Origin: CAZGKW01 sp964526295
GTDB taxonomy: Bacteria; Planctomycetota; Phycisphaerae; FEN-1346
Assembly: GCA_964526295.1 (NCBI GenBank)
Contig: CAZGKW010000057.1
Location: 1-22,639 of the forward strand
Length of the DNA stretch: 22,639 nt
Direction: 5' to 3'
Part shown: positions 1 to 8,181 of the stretch, in pieces
Position numbering within the stretch: the first letter of the stretch is position 1
How the letters are laid out: each line of letters opens with the position of its first letter
Translations under genes and position numbers: made by a program
The notes under the pieces: model-generated
What the model saw: only the letters and a program-made list of their open reading frames with translations
What the model was told of the DNA's origin: nothing
Database searches by the model: none

Positions 1-2
1 TC

Positions 3-160
3 CGCCTGTGAGCTGGCGATCTTCCGCGGCGGGCTCAAGTGCCAGGCATCTCGCCGCGGTCCGCCTGTGAGCTGGCGATCTTGCGCGGCGGGCTCAAGTG
101 CCAGGCATCTCGCCTGTGAGCTGGCGATCTTCCGCAGCGGGGTCGAAGGCCAGCCGGCAC
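3..160. repeat. Direct tandem repeat, about 3 copies
   Basis: A unit beginning CGCCTGTGAGCTGGCGATCT starts at 3, 62 and 111, so the spacings are 59 and 49 bp. The second copy lacks a 10-bp tail (CGCCGCGGTC type) present in the first, and the third decays after about 25 bp. The array probably continues beyond the left edge. Neither spacing gives one constant reading frame (59 and 49 are not multiples of 3), so although one frame stays open from base 1 to 309 the same DNA unit is read in different frames. This argues against a coding repeat. Confidence 0.85.
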
Positions 161-589
161 AGGCGGCGGACTCAAGCGTCCGGCACCCGCTCACTCTTGG
201 CTCCGAGCGATCGAGGGAACAAGAAAGAGGGCCGGGGCACCCCCTGAGCGCAGGCTACGCCTGGCGCCCCGGCCCGTCGGTGGTGCCGCGCCGCCGGTGG
301 GGACGGTGACGCGGGGCCCTGCCTCAATCCGATCGGGGATCGGCCGCGGCGTGGCGTCGGGGGGACGCCGGGGGACCCGGGTGGGGGACGGGTCGCGTCC
401 GCCGCCGGCCTGGCGCTGCGGCCTGTGGGGCAGGGGCCCGCAGCGCGGCGATCGAATCGAGGCCCGGCAACGAGCTCGGCGAGGCGAGGCGGGCGGGGCA
501 CGGGAAGGGCACGGGGGGTCCTCCCGGCCCGCACCCGCTCTCTGCCAGGCCGTTACGTCCGTCGGAGAGGTCTGGGGCGGGGAGTTCGC
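161..589. other. GC-rich intergenic stretch without a recognisable gene
   Basis: I see no convincing gene here: the open frames on both strands are low-complexity Arg/Pro/Gly translations typical of chance frames in GC-rich DNA. The one clear structure is a hairpin with a perfect 10-bp stem, GGGCCGGGGC at 229-238 and GCCCCGGCCC at 266-275. Its 27-nt apical region contains a further imperfect stem (GCGCAGGC/GCCTGGCGC). No T-run follows it, so it is not a standard intrinsic terminator. Confidence 0.5.
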
Positions 590-618
590 TTGACCCCCGC
601 GCCGCAGGCCGCTATAAG
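590..618 (+). promoter_or_regulatory. Predicted sigma70-type promoter
   Basis: TTGACC at 590-595 and TATAAG at 613-618 are separated by exactly 17 bp, close to the sigma70 consensus and standing out in GC-rich surroundings. The transcript would start near 625 and run through the inverted-repeat element at 664-770 before reaching the peptidase gene at 844. This gives a leader of about 220 nt, or a separate small RNA. Confidence 0.55.
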
Positions 619-663
619 CGCCTCGATCGGTCGGAGCAGGTTGTCAAAGATCCGTGCCGCGTC

Positions 664-770
664 GTTAGCCACATGTTAGCCTAACAGGTACCTTACGTCA
701 AGTGGAAAATCGGCGCGCAGGGCAAAAAACTTGAGGTTTTTTGCGCGCCGCGGCCTAACATTGCCCTAAC
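664..770. repeat. AT-rich inverted-repeat element with internal hairpin
   Basis: The ends are imperfect inverted repeats: 664-682 against the reverse complement of 752-770 share GTTAG, four differing bases, then ATGTTAG. Each end carries two GTTAG-type motifs 11 bp apart (664 and 675 on the left; CCTAAC at 754 and 765 on the right). TGTTAG-C-CTAACA (674-686) is a perfect palindrome and AGGTACCT (686-693) another. In the centre, CAAAAAAC (723-730) pairs with GTTTTTTG (736-743), extended by GGCGCG (712-717) with CGCGCC (744-749) across a 5-nt bulge. It could be a small non-autonomous repeat (MITE), a regulator-binding cluster or a structured leader RNA. Confidence 0.55.
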
Positions 771-843
771 TTCTTTCGCCGGCCCGACTTGGGTGCCTGA
801 AAAAATCTGGCACGGCGCCGCGCCGGAGCACGATTACCCCACT

Positions 844-1941
844 ATGGCCCGGATGAAATCCACCGTCGGCGACCGTCTGGCCAGCTTCCGGCGGGCCCTC
901 CGCGCCGGGGACGTCCGGTCTGCGCTCGTCACGGACCCGGTGTCGGTTCGCTATCTCTCGGGCTTCACGGGCGACGACAGTTGGCTGCTGGTGGCGGCCC
1001 GCGGGGCGACGTTGATCACGGACGGCCGGTTCACCGAGCAGGCCGATCGGGAGTGCCGGGGGCTGTCGGTGATCATCCGCCACGGACGGATCGTGGACGA
1101 GGCGGCCCGCGAGGTCCGTCGCCGGCGGATCGAGCGGCTGGCGTTCGACCCGGAGCGGGTGACCGTGGCGCTACGGTCGCGGCTCGGGCGGGCGATGACG
1201 GGCGTGAAGCTCGTCCGGGCGGGGGGAGTGGTCCGCGAGCTGCGGCTGCGGAAGGACGCGTCCGAGGTCCGGGCGATCCGCCGGGCGATCCGGGCCGCCG
1301 AGGGGGCGTGGGCCTCGTTGCGCGAGTGCATCCGGCCGAGGATGACCGAGCACGAGCTGGCGGTTGAGCTCGACAGCCGGCTCCGCCTGGCCGGGTCGGA
1401 GGGGGCGCCGTTCCCGACGATCTGCGCGGTGGACGCCTCGGCGGCGATGCCGCACGCCCGGCCGGGGAATCGCCGCCTGAAGGCGGGGTCGGTGCTGCTG
1501 GTGGACTTCGGGGCCCGCGTCGACGGATACGTGTGCGACTTGACACGGTGCGTGTTCGTGGCTAGAATCCCGCCTCGTGGGCGAGAGGTGTATGAGGCGG
1601 TCCTGGCGGCCCAGTCGGCGGCGATCGCGGCCGTCGGTCCGGGGGTGCCGCTGAAGGAGGTGGACGCTGCGGCCCGCGGCGTCCTCGCCGAAGCCGGCTA
1701 CGCCGAGCGCTTCGAGCACGGGACGGGCCACGGGATCGGGCTGGAGGTCCACGAGGTGCCGTCGTTGGGCCCGCGTGCCGGGGCGGGGCGGCTGGAGCCC
1801 GGCATGGTGGTGACGATCGAGCCGGGCGTGTATCTTCGGGGCCGGTTCGGCATCCGCATCGAAGACGACGTCCTCGTGACGGAGCGGGGGCGGCGAGTCC
1901 TGACAAGCCTGGAGAAGGACCTGGAGGCGATGGTCGTGTAG
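844..1941 (+). CDS. pepQ: Xaa-Pro aminopeptidase / prolidase-like metallopeptidase (M24 family)
   Basis: The 365-residue product matches M24B peptidases, cytoplasmic enzymes that cleave bonds involving proline. An N-terminal creatinase-like domain (about 8-135, with VTDPVSVRYLSGFTG) precedes a pita-bread catalytic domain (about 143-360). The five metal ligands are visible: D221 in LLVDFGARVDGY, D232 in CDLTR, H296 in GTGHGIGLEVHE, E326 in VTIEPGVY and E340 in GIRIEDDV. Length is normal for the family. I chose ATG 844; ATG 856 is equally possible and neither has a clear Shine-Dalgarno, and GTG 793 would add 17 atypical residues. The accBC genes follow 70 bp downstream on the same strand. The gene holds a promoter-like sequence at 1540-1568. 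PepP and PepQ cannot be separated reliably from sequence, so the symbol is tentative. Confidence 0.9.
   Translation: MARMKSTVGDRLASFRRALRAGDVRSALVTDPVSVRYLSGFTGDDSWLLVAARGATLITDGRFTEQADRECRGLSVIIRHGRIVDEAAREVRRRRIERLAFDPERVTVALRSRLGRAMTGVKLVRAGGVVRELRLRKDASEVRAIRRAIRAAEGAWASLRECIRPRMTEHELAVELDSRLRLAGSEGAPFPTICAVDASAAMPHARPGNRRLKAGSVLLVDFGARVDGYVCDLTRCVFVARIPPRGREVYEAVLAAQSAAIAAVGPGVPLKEVDAAARGVLAEAGYAERFEHGTGHGIGLEVHEVPSLGPRAGAGRLEPGMVVTIEPGVYLRGRFGIRIEDDVLVTERGRRVLTSLEKDLEAMVV
1540..1568 (+). promoter_or_regulatory. Promoter-like sequence inside the peptidase gene
   Basis: TTGACA (1540-1545) and TAGAAT (1563-1568) are 17 bp apart, an almost perfect sigma70 match. It lies inside the coding sequence at the metal-binding DLTR segment. 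Making the -10 uses the codons gct-aga-atc, and AGA is rare in this GC-rich DNA. The transcript would start near 1575 and reach accB (2012) after about 440 nt, so it may uncouple accBC expression from the peptidase. Confidence 0.5.
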
Positions 1942-2011
1942 CCGTCGCCTGTTTTACAGGGCCCACGGGCGGGTCCGCCGATGGCCGGCCCTGGGCCGGC
2001 GGGAGGGCGGC

Positions 2012-2563
2012 ATGGCAGAACAGGCCAGGGGCGAGACGCCGGGCGACGAAGCGGACGCGGTCGGACCGGAGGCGGACACGCCCGAGCCGGACGCCGAGCC
2101 GGCACGGATCGACATCGCGACTATCCGCCGGCTCCTGGAGCTGATGGAGGCCCACGACCTGGCGGAGATCGAGATCGAGCAGGAGGAGCTGGCCGTCCGC
2201 CTGAGAAAAGCCGGCCCGGCGTCGGCCGTGCCGATGGCGCCGATGCCCGTCCCGGCCGCGGGGCCGGTCGCTCCGTCGCCGGCCGCGGGGGTCCCCGAGC
2301 CCCCCGCCGAGGAGGACGAGGGCCTCGTCACGATCGACTCGCCGATGGTCGGCACGTTCTACTCGTCCCCGAGCCCGGAGGCCGATCCGTACGTCGGCGT
2401 GGGCGACCACGTGACCGAGGAGTCCGTGGTGGGCATGATCGAGGCGATGAAGGTGTTCAACGAGATCCGGGCCGAGGTCAGCGGGACGATCGAGAAGGTC
2501 CTGGTGGGCAACGCCGAGGCGGTGGAGTTCGGCCAGGCGATGTTCGCCGTCCGGCCGGACTGA
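2012..2563 (+). CDS. accB: Biotin carboxyl carrier protein of acetyl-CoA carboxylase (BCCP)
   Basis: This 183-residue protein carries biotin between the biotin carboxylase and carboxyltransferase parts of acetyl-CoA carboxylase, the first step of fatty acid synthesis. An acidic N-terminal tail (1-30) is followed by the usual helical segment (about 33-66, IDIATIRRLLELMEAHDL), an Ala/Pro-rich flexible linker (about 68-103) and the biotinyl domain (106-183). The biotinylation motif is EAMK with K147. GGGAGG lies about 5 nt before the ATG, which supports this start. The N-terminal tail is longer than in E. coli AccB (about 156 residues). accC follows after a 91-bp gap containing a heptad repeat. 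No accA or accD is in the window. Confidence 0.96.
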   Translation: MAEQARGETPGDEADAVGPEADTPEPDAEPARIDIATIRRLLELMEAHDLAEIEIEQEELAVRLRKAGPASAVPMAPMPVPAAGPVAPSPAAGVPEPPAEEDEGLVTIDSPMVGTFYSSPSPEADPYVGVGDHVTEESVVGMIEAMKVFNEIRAEVSGTIEKVLVGNAEAVEFGQAMFAVRPD

Positions 2564-2568
2564 AAGCA

Positions 2569-2600
2569 TTTTCGATTTTGGATTGGTGATTTTCGATTGA
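2569..2600. repeat. Heptad (7-bp) tandem repeat, AT-rich
   Basis: The 91-bp accB-accC gap starts with consecutive 7-mers TTTTCGA, TTTTGGA, TTGGTGA, TTTTCGA and then TTGA. The T-rich stretch contrasts sharply with the surrounding GC-rich DNA. It resembles the short tandemly repeated heptamers (STRR) described in cyanobacteria. It lies in a transcribed spacer, so it would be in the accBC mRNA. Confidence 0.65.
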
Positions 2601-2654
2601 GAGGCGGGGGCGAAAGCCGCCGTTTCCAAGGATCGGAAATCCCCGAGGGCGTCT

Positions 2655-3992
<1,338 letters not shown>

Positions 3993-4012
3993 CGTCGCCG
4001 AGGCAGCCGCGC

Positions 4013-4041
4013 TTGACAGGGCGGGGCCCGGTGCGTATGTT
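4013..4041 (+). promoter_or_regulatory. Predicted sigma70-type promoter of asd
   Basis: TTGACA (4013-4018) and TATGTT (4036-4041) are 17 bp apart. It lies just after accC, with the transcript start predicted near 4048. This leaves a leader of about 190 nt before the asd ATG at 4237. Confidence 0.7.
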
Positions 4042-4073
4042 TACCCGACCGAAGGCGGGAGAGGCACGCACCC

Positions 4074-4110
4074 GGCCTTGCGAGCCGACGTCGCAAGGCC
4101 CCTTCTTTCG
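4074..4110 (+). terminator. Hairpin 1 of the asd leader, terminator/attenuator-like
   Basis: GGCCTTGCGA (4074-4083) and TCGCAAGGCC (4091-4100) form a perfect 10-bp stem around a 7-nt loop. It is followed by CCTTCTTTCGG, a pyrimidine-rich tail. It lies only about 25-50 nt after the predicted start of transcription, where an attenuator would sit. Confidence 0.5.
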
Positions 4111-4187
4111 GCATTCGAGCCCGCCGCGGTGGCCGGACCTGTTGCGCCGAATGCGGTAAGTCCTTGTGGCAGAAGGAGTTCGGAGCG

Positions 4188-4213
4188 AAAAAAAGACACT
4201 AAGTGTCTTTTCT
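4188..4213 (+). terminator. Hairpin 2 of the asd leader, A-run/stem/T-run
   Basis: AAAAGACAC (4191-4199), loop TAA, GTGTCTTTT (4203-4211) is a perfect 9-bp inverted repeat flanked by a longer A-run upstream and T-run downstream, the form of a short bidirectional intrinsic terminator. It ends only about 10 nt before the asd Shine-Dalgarno AAGGAG (4221-4226). The 11-mer GGCAGAAGGAG occurs on both sides of it, at 4168-4178 and 4216-4226. Confidence 0.5.
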
Positions 4214-4236
4214 GAGGCAGAAGGAGCGAACGGACG

Positions 4237-5274
4237 ATGGCACTCAAAGTGTCGGTGATCGGCGTCGGTATGGTGGGCGAGCAGATCGTCCAGTGCCTCA
4301 AGGACCGGAAATTCCCCTGCGATTGGCCGCCCCGGGTGGCCGCCACGCGGGAACGGCCCGAGACGCTGGCCGGCGAGAAGCTCCTCGTCGAGGAGACCAC
4401 CGAGCGGGTCTTCGAGGGGGCCGAACTGGTCCTCTTCGCCGGCAAGGAGGGGGCCAAGGGGGCGAGCGTCCAGTGGCGGGAGACCGCCGTCGGCGCGGGC
4501 GCCTGGTGCGTCGACAACGGCAGCGATTTCCGCCTGGACGACGACGTGCCGCTCGTCGTGCCCGAGATCAACCCGGACGCCATCACGCCCGAGACGCGGT
4601 TCATCGCCAGCCCGAACTGCTCGACGATCCAGATGGTCGTGGCGCTGGCGCCGATCCATCGCAAGGCCCGGATCAAGCGGATCGTCGTCTCGACCTACCA
4701 GTCCACCAGCGGCTGGGGCATGAAAGGGGCCCAGGAGCTCCGCGCCCAGACCCCGAAGGCCCTCGAATCGCTCGACGACATCCCGTTCGACGAGAGCGTC
4801 TTCGCCCGGCCCATCGCGTTCAACTGCATCCCCCACATCGACCGCTTCCTGGACGACGGCTACACCAAGGAAGAGTGGAAGATGGTCAAGGAGACGCACA
4901 AAATCCTGGGCGACGACGGGATCCGCATCTCGGCGACGACCGTCCGGGTGCCCGTCTTCGTCGGCCACGCCGAGGCCGTCTGGGTCGAGACCGAACGGAA
5001 GGTGGCGCCGGACGAGGCCCGCGAGCTGATCGCCTCGATGCCCGGCGTCGTCGTCATGGACGAGCCCGACGGCGAAAACAAGCGCACTTACCCGGCGCCG
5101 CTCGACGTCCGCCGGTACAAGGACGAGGTGCTCGTGGGCCGGGTCCGCGAGGACACGAGCTGCGACAACGGCCTCGTGCTCTGGTGCGTCTCGGACAACC
5201 TCCGCAAGGGGGCGGCCCTGAACGTCGTCCAGGTCGCCGAGCTTCTCGTCGCCCGCGGCTACCTGAAGCCGTAG
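4237..5274 (+). CDS. asd: Aspartate-semialdehyde dehydrogenase
   Basis: The 345-residue enzyme makes L-aspartate-4-semialdehyde from aspartyl phosphate using NADPH, the branch point to lysine/diaminopimelate, threonine and methionine. The N-terminal Rossmann domain begins KVSVIGVGMVGEQIV. The catalytic cysteine is C128 in SPNCSTIQM and the catalytic histidine is H244 in VPVFVGHAEAVW; STYQSTSGWGMKGAQEL (about 152-168) is the conserved segment after it. Length is within the family range (about 330-370), and WGMKGAQEL together with the SPNCST sequence is reminiscent of the long Gram-negative branch. AAGGAG sits 10 nt before the ATG. It has its own promoter, a structured leader and a downstream terminator, so it appears to be a single-gene transcript. 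Confidence 0.95.
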   Translation: MALKVSVIGVGMVGEQIVQCLKDRKFPCDWPPRVAATRERPETLAGEKLLVEETTERVFEGAELVLFAGKEGAKGASVQWRETAVGAGAWCVDNGSDFRLDDDVPLVVPEINPDAITPETRFIASPNCSTIQMVVALAPIHRKARIKRIVVSTYQSTSGWGMKGAQELRAQTPKALESLDDIPFDESVFARPIAFNCIPHIDRFLDDGYTKEEWKMVKETHKILGDDGIRISATTVRVPVFVGHAEAVWVETERKVAPDEARELIASMPGVVVMDEPDGENKRTYPAPLDVRRYKDEVLVGRVREDTSCDNGLVLWCVSDNLRKGAALNVVQVAELLVARGYLKP

Positions 5275-5303
5275 CCGGACCAAGCTTGGAATCGCATCCC
5301 ACA

Positions 5304-5338
5304 CGCGGCGGGTCTCAGGGCCCGCCGCGCTTCGTTTT
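5304..5338 (+). terminator. Intrinsic terminator of asd
   Basis: CGCGGCGGG (5304-5312), loop TCTCAGGG, CCCGCCGCG (5321-5329) is a perfect 9-bp stem followed by CTTCGTTTTC. The T-rich tail reaches the stop codon of the convergent TPR gene. No T-run follows on the other strand. Confidence 0.75.
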
Positions 5339-7893
5339 CAGCGTCGCGCGGCCGCGGGCCGGCGCATCTGCTCGACGGCCCGCTTGAGCAGGGCGTGGGG
5401 ATAAAGCGGCCTGGCGTTGAAGGTCTCGGCGAGGTCCAGGAAGCTCTCGCGCCGGTCGGGGTGGGCCTGGGCCAGGGCGACGGCCGTCAGGGCCTTGCCC
5501 AGGGGGTCGGCCGAGCAGGCCCGCAGGTCGGCCGCCGCGGGGCGGGCGTTCTCGGCCAGCAGGGCCCGCAGTCGACGGACATATCGGTCCCCGTCGGCCA
5601 GGGCCTTCGCCGCCCGGCGTCGACACACGGCGGCCCGTTCACGCTGCCCCGCCAGGTGCCTCGCCACGGAGACCGTCAGCAGGGCGTAAGGGTCGCCGGA
5701 CTCCGAGACGGCCTCCTCGGCCGCGTCCAGTTGACCCAGCTCCAGCCGGCACCGGAACGCCGCTTTTTCCACCAGCCCGGTGTCGCTCAGGCCGGCCAGC
5801 TTCTTCAGGCACGCCTCGTACCGGCCCTCCAGGGCGAGCAAATGGACCTCCGAGTTGAGGGCCAACTGGAGCGGGTCGCCCTGCATCTCCTTCCGGACGT
5901 GGTCCACGTAGACCCGGTGCTGGCGTCGTGCGCCGGCCAGGTCGCCCTTGGCGATCAGCAGCTCCAGCAGCCGGGCATGGGACGGCCAGAGCAGGGGGGC
6001 CTCGCGCCGCTCCCGTCGGATCTCGTCGACTAACGCGTCGATCTCGCCCAGCGCCAGCCGGTCCGCATTGAGCTGCGCCCGCATCTGGGGGTCGTCGGGC
6101 CGGAGCCGGCAGGCCCGCTCCATGGCCCGCCGGGCCCCGGCGAAGTCGCCCGCCGACCGCAGGTGCCACGCCTTCGCCAGGTGCGGATAGGGGCTCGACG
6201 GGTCGGCGGCCATGGCCCGCTCGTGGTAGGACATCGCCTCGTCGGGGTCTTCGATCAGCCGGCCGCGGAGGTACAGCAGGGCGGCGTTGCCCGGCTCGCG
6301 GCCCAGCCAGCGGTCGTACATGGCGGCGAGGCCGTTCCAGCGGTCCGACGCGTCGCAGGCCTCCTGGTAGTGCCGGTGCCATTCGATCCGGATGGGGCGG
6401 TCGTCCAGGCGCGGCTCCAGGAACGTGCGGAGCTCGTCCCGCCGCCCGCTGCCCGAGAGGATCGCCGCATAGTACCTCAGGAGGGCGTCGCTGTCGGGCC
6501 GGGCCGTCAGGTGGCTGCGGACGAACCGCTCGATGGCCTCCGGCGACAGGTCCTCCGAGGCGGCGTTCAAGGCGTCGACCGGATCGACCTGCTCGACCAC
6601 GAACAGGTGCGATTTCCTGATGTCCCCCGGGCCGCCGTACTCGATCTCGCGGGGCGGGTCGGTGAAGGGGTAGTGGACGTGATCGAAGGCGAGGAACGCT
6701 TCGCCGCAATAGAGTTCGTAGGGGACGTCGGGGTCTCCCGGCCGGTCCGAGTAGATGACATCCTCCCAGGCGATCAGGGCCGCCCCGCCGACGTTCAGGA
6801 CGAACGTGGGCCGCCGGTAGAACCGCGCGAACCAGCCCGTCTTCACGTCGAACTCGACCGTCTCGGGCTCGCCGCCCGTCAGCGTGACGACCGCCTCGTG
6901 GCGCCCCTCGCCGCAGTGTACCTTGCGGACCTCGCCCGGGGCGAGGGCCAGCGGCTTCCGGCCGTCCAGGCGGACCGTCGCCGGAATGACCAAACCGTTG
7001 ACCACGTGAAGCGGCCGCTGCGAGGCGATAAACTGGTTGACGCCGAACACCCCCAGGGCCGCCAGGCCGAGGATACCCGAGACGAGGACGGCGGGCCGCC
7101 GCCAGAACGGCGCCGCGGGCAGGACGGGCTCGGCCCCCAGGGCGAGGCCCTCGGACGCGCGAACGGCCTTGCGGACCTGCCCGTCGCGGGCCAGCGACGG
7201 GGCCCGCTTGAGGGCCTCGCGGAAGGCGTCGAGGGCGTCCTCGTGCCGGCCCTGCTTCTGGAGGGCCCTGGCCAGGAGGACGCGGGCCCGGGCCGTGTTC
7301 CGCCGGCCGTCGCGGTCGATCCAGTCGAGCAGTTGGCGGGCGTCGTCGAGGTCGCCCCGCTCGATCCGCCCGAGGGCGACGGCCCAGCGGGCGTCGGGGT
7401 CCCCGGGGTCGATCGCCAGGGCCCGCTCGAAGCAGTCCGTCGCTTCGCGGACCATGCCGAAATCGTCGTAGCAGGAGCCGGCGGCCATCTGGACGTCCGC
7501 CCGGTGGCCGAACCGGGCGAGCACCTCCTGGGCGGTGCGAAGGGCCTCCTGCGGCGCCTTCAGCGACGCCACCGCACGGAGGTGGTCCAGGGCGGCCTGG
7601 ACGTCGCCCGGCACGGTTTCAGCATGGCGGCGGCTCTCCTCGACGACCTCCTCCTTGAGCTTCTCCCACTGTTCCAGCGGGATCGCCCGGTGACGCGAGC
7701 ACCGCGAACACTCGTCGATGATTTGCTTCCGACCGAGGGGGATGATCGGGATGAAGAGCACCACGAACCAGAGCCGCGTCTCGTAGGACCGGAGCATGAC
7801 CTCGCGGCCGCAGGGTCCGCACACCCCTGGGCGGGACTGGAGGTTGCGGCGGCCGTAGTAGTGGGTCCCGATGCCGTTGATCGTCATGGGCAT
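5338..7893 (-). CDS. Zinc-ribbon, TPR-repeat, single-pass membrane protein
   Basis: The 851-residue product has no family name I can give with certainty. An N-terminal treble-clef/zinc ribbon has C25-x2-C28 and C62-x2-C65 flanking a hydrophobic stretch with FIPIIPLGRK, as in zinc_ribbon_15-type domains. TPR-like helices fill about 95-235 (repeats such as ATDCFERALAIDPGDPDARW). One transmembrane helix lies at about 268-290, then a beta-rich stretch (about 291-440) and a second long TPR superhelix (about 480-850). ATG 7893 is chosen because AGGGGG lies 7 nt before it and the zinc ribbon starts directly after it; an open frame extends 56 residues upstream but is low-complexity. It probably scaffolds proteins at the membrane. 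The stop codon lies in the tail of the asd terminator. Confidence 0.85.
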   Translation of the reverse strand: MPMTINGIGTHYYGRRNLQSRPGVCGPCGREVMLRSYETRLWFVVLFIPIIPLGRKQIIDECSRCSRHRAIPLEQWEKLKEEVVEESRRHAETVPGDVQAALDHLRAVASLKAPQEALRTAQEVLARFGHRADVQMAAGSCYDDFGMVREATDCFERALAIDPGDPDARWAVALGRIERGDLDDARQLLDWIDRDGRRNTARARVLLARALQKQGRHEDALDAFREALKRAPSLARDGQVRKAVRASEGLALGAEPVLPAAPFWRRPAVLVSGILGLAALGVFGVNQFIASQRPLHVVNGLVIPATVRLDGRKPLALAPGEVRKVHCGEGRHEAVVTLTGGEPETVEFDVKTGWFARFYRRPTFVLNVGGAALIAWEDVIYSDRPGDPDVPYELYCGEAFLAFDHVHYPFTDPPREIEYGGPGDIRKSHLFVVEQVDPVDALNAASEDLSPEAIERFVRSHLTARPDSDALLRYYAAILSGSGRRDELRTFLEPRLDDRPIRIEWHRHYQEACDASDRWNGLAAMYDRWLGREPGNAALLYLRGRLIEDPDEAMSYHERAMAADPSSPYPHLAKAWHLRSAGDFAGARRAMERACRLRPDDPQMRAQLNADRLALGEIDALVDEIRRERREAPLLWPSHARLLELLIAKGDLAGARRQHRVYVDHVRKEMQGDPLQLALNSEVHLLALEGRYEACLKKLAGLSDTGLVEKAAFRCRLELGQLDAAEEAVSESGDPYALLTVSVARHLAGQRERAAVCRRRAAKALADGDRYVRRLRALLAENARPAAADLRACSADPLGKALTAVALAQAHPDRRESFLDLAETFNARPLYPHALLKRAVEQMRRPAAARR

Positions 7894-7997
7894 GGCATAG
7901 CCCCCTGCGAGGCGTGCAAGCGGTCCCTGCGGCCGGCGGACCCCGTCTCCGAGGCGGCCCGCCCGGGTCGCCGCCGGCGATTCGTAAGCTATCGAGC

Positions 7998-8011
7998 CAT
8001 GGCGCGCCATG
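7998..8011. promoter_or_regulatory. 14-bp perfect palindrome in a divergent intergenic region
   Basis: CATGGCGCGCCATG is a perfect 14-bp palindrome between the TPR gene (start 7893, -) and the aldo/keto reductase (start 8182, +). A palindrome in a divergent promoter region could be an operator. No clear sigma70 hexamers flank it on either strand, so this is weak. Confidence 0.25.
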
Positions 8012-8181
8012 CAACCCCGAAAAGCGGCGCGTCTTCGTCCGCGAGACGCCCGTCGCAGCAAAGGCTTGCAAAAACCGCCCCGAGACGCGAAACTGCTCCG
8101 ACCGGCGGCGGGCCGATGGCCTGACGGGCAACGGCCGGCGTCGCCTCTGTCGCGCGAGAATCACCGAGAGGAGGCTTGGCG

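Noticed and set aside
1..309. Possible carry-over of a coding gene from the left of the window
   Set aside because: One frame is open to base 309, but it runs through repeats that change frame (59- and 49-bp spacing) and its residues are low-complexity.
664..770. Resemblance to an integron attC site (GCCTAAC and GTTAG motifs around a hairpin)
   Set aside because: attC needs RYYYAAC at one end and GTTRRRY at the other. The GCCTAAC motifs at 679 and 753 point the same way and GTTAGCC does not fit GTTRRRY. No integron integrase or cassette is present.
4042..4236. Lysine riboswitch before asd
   Set aside because: The leader has hairpins, but I cannot find the conserved five-helix core sequence, and the roughly 190-nt length with two simple stems does not match it well. 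A covariance search would be decisive.
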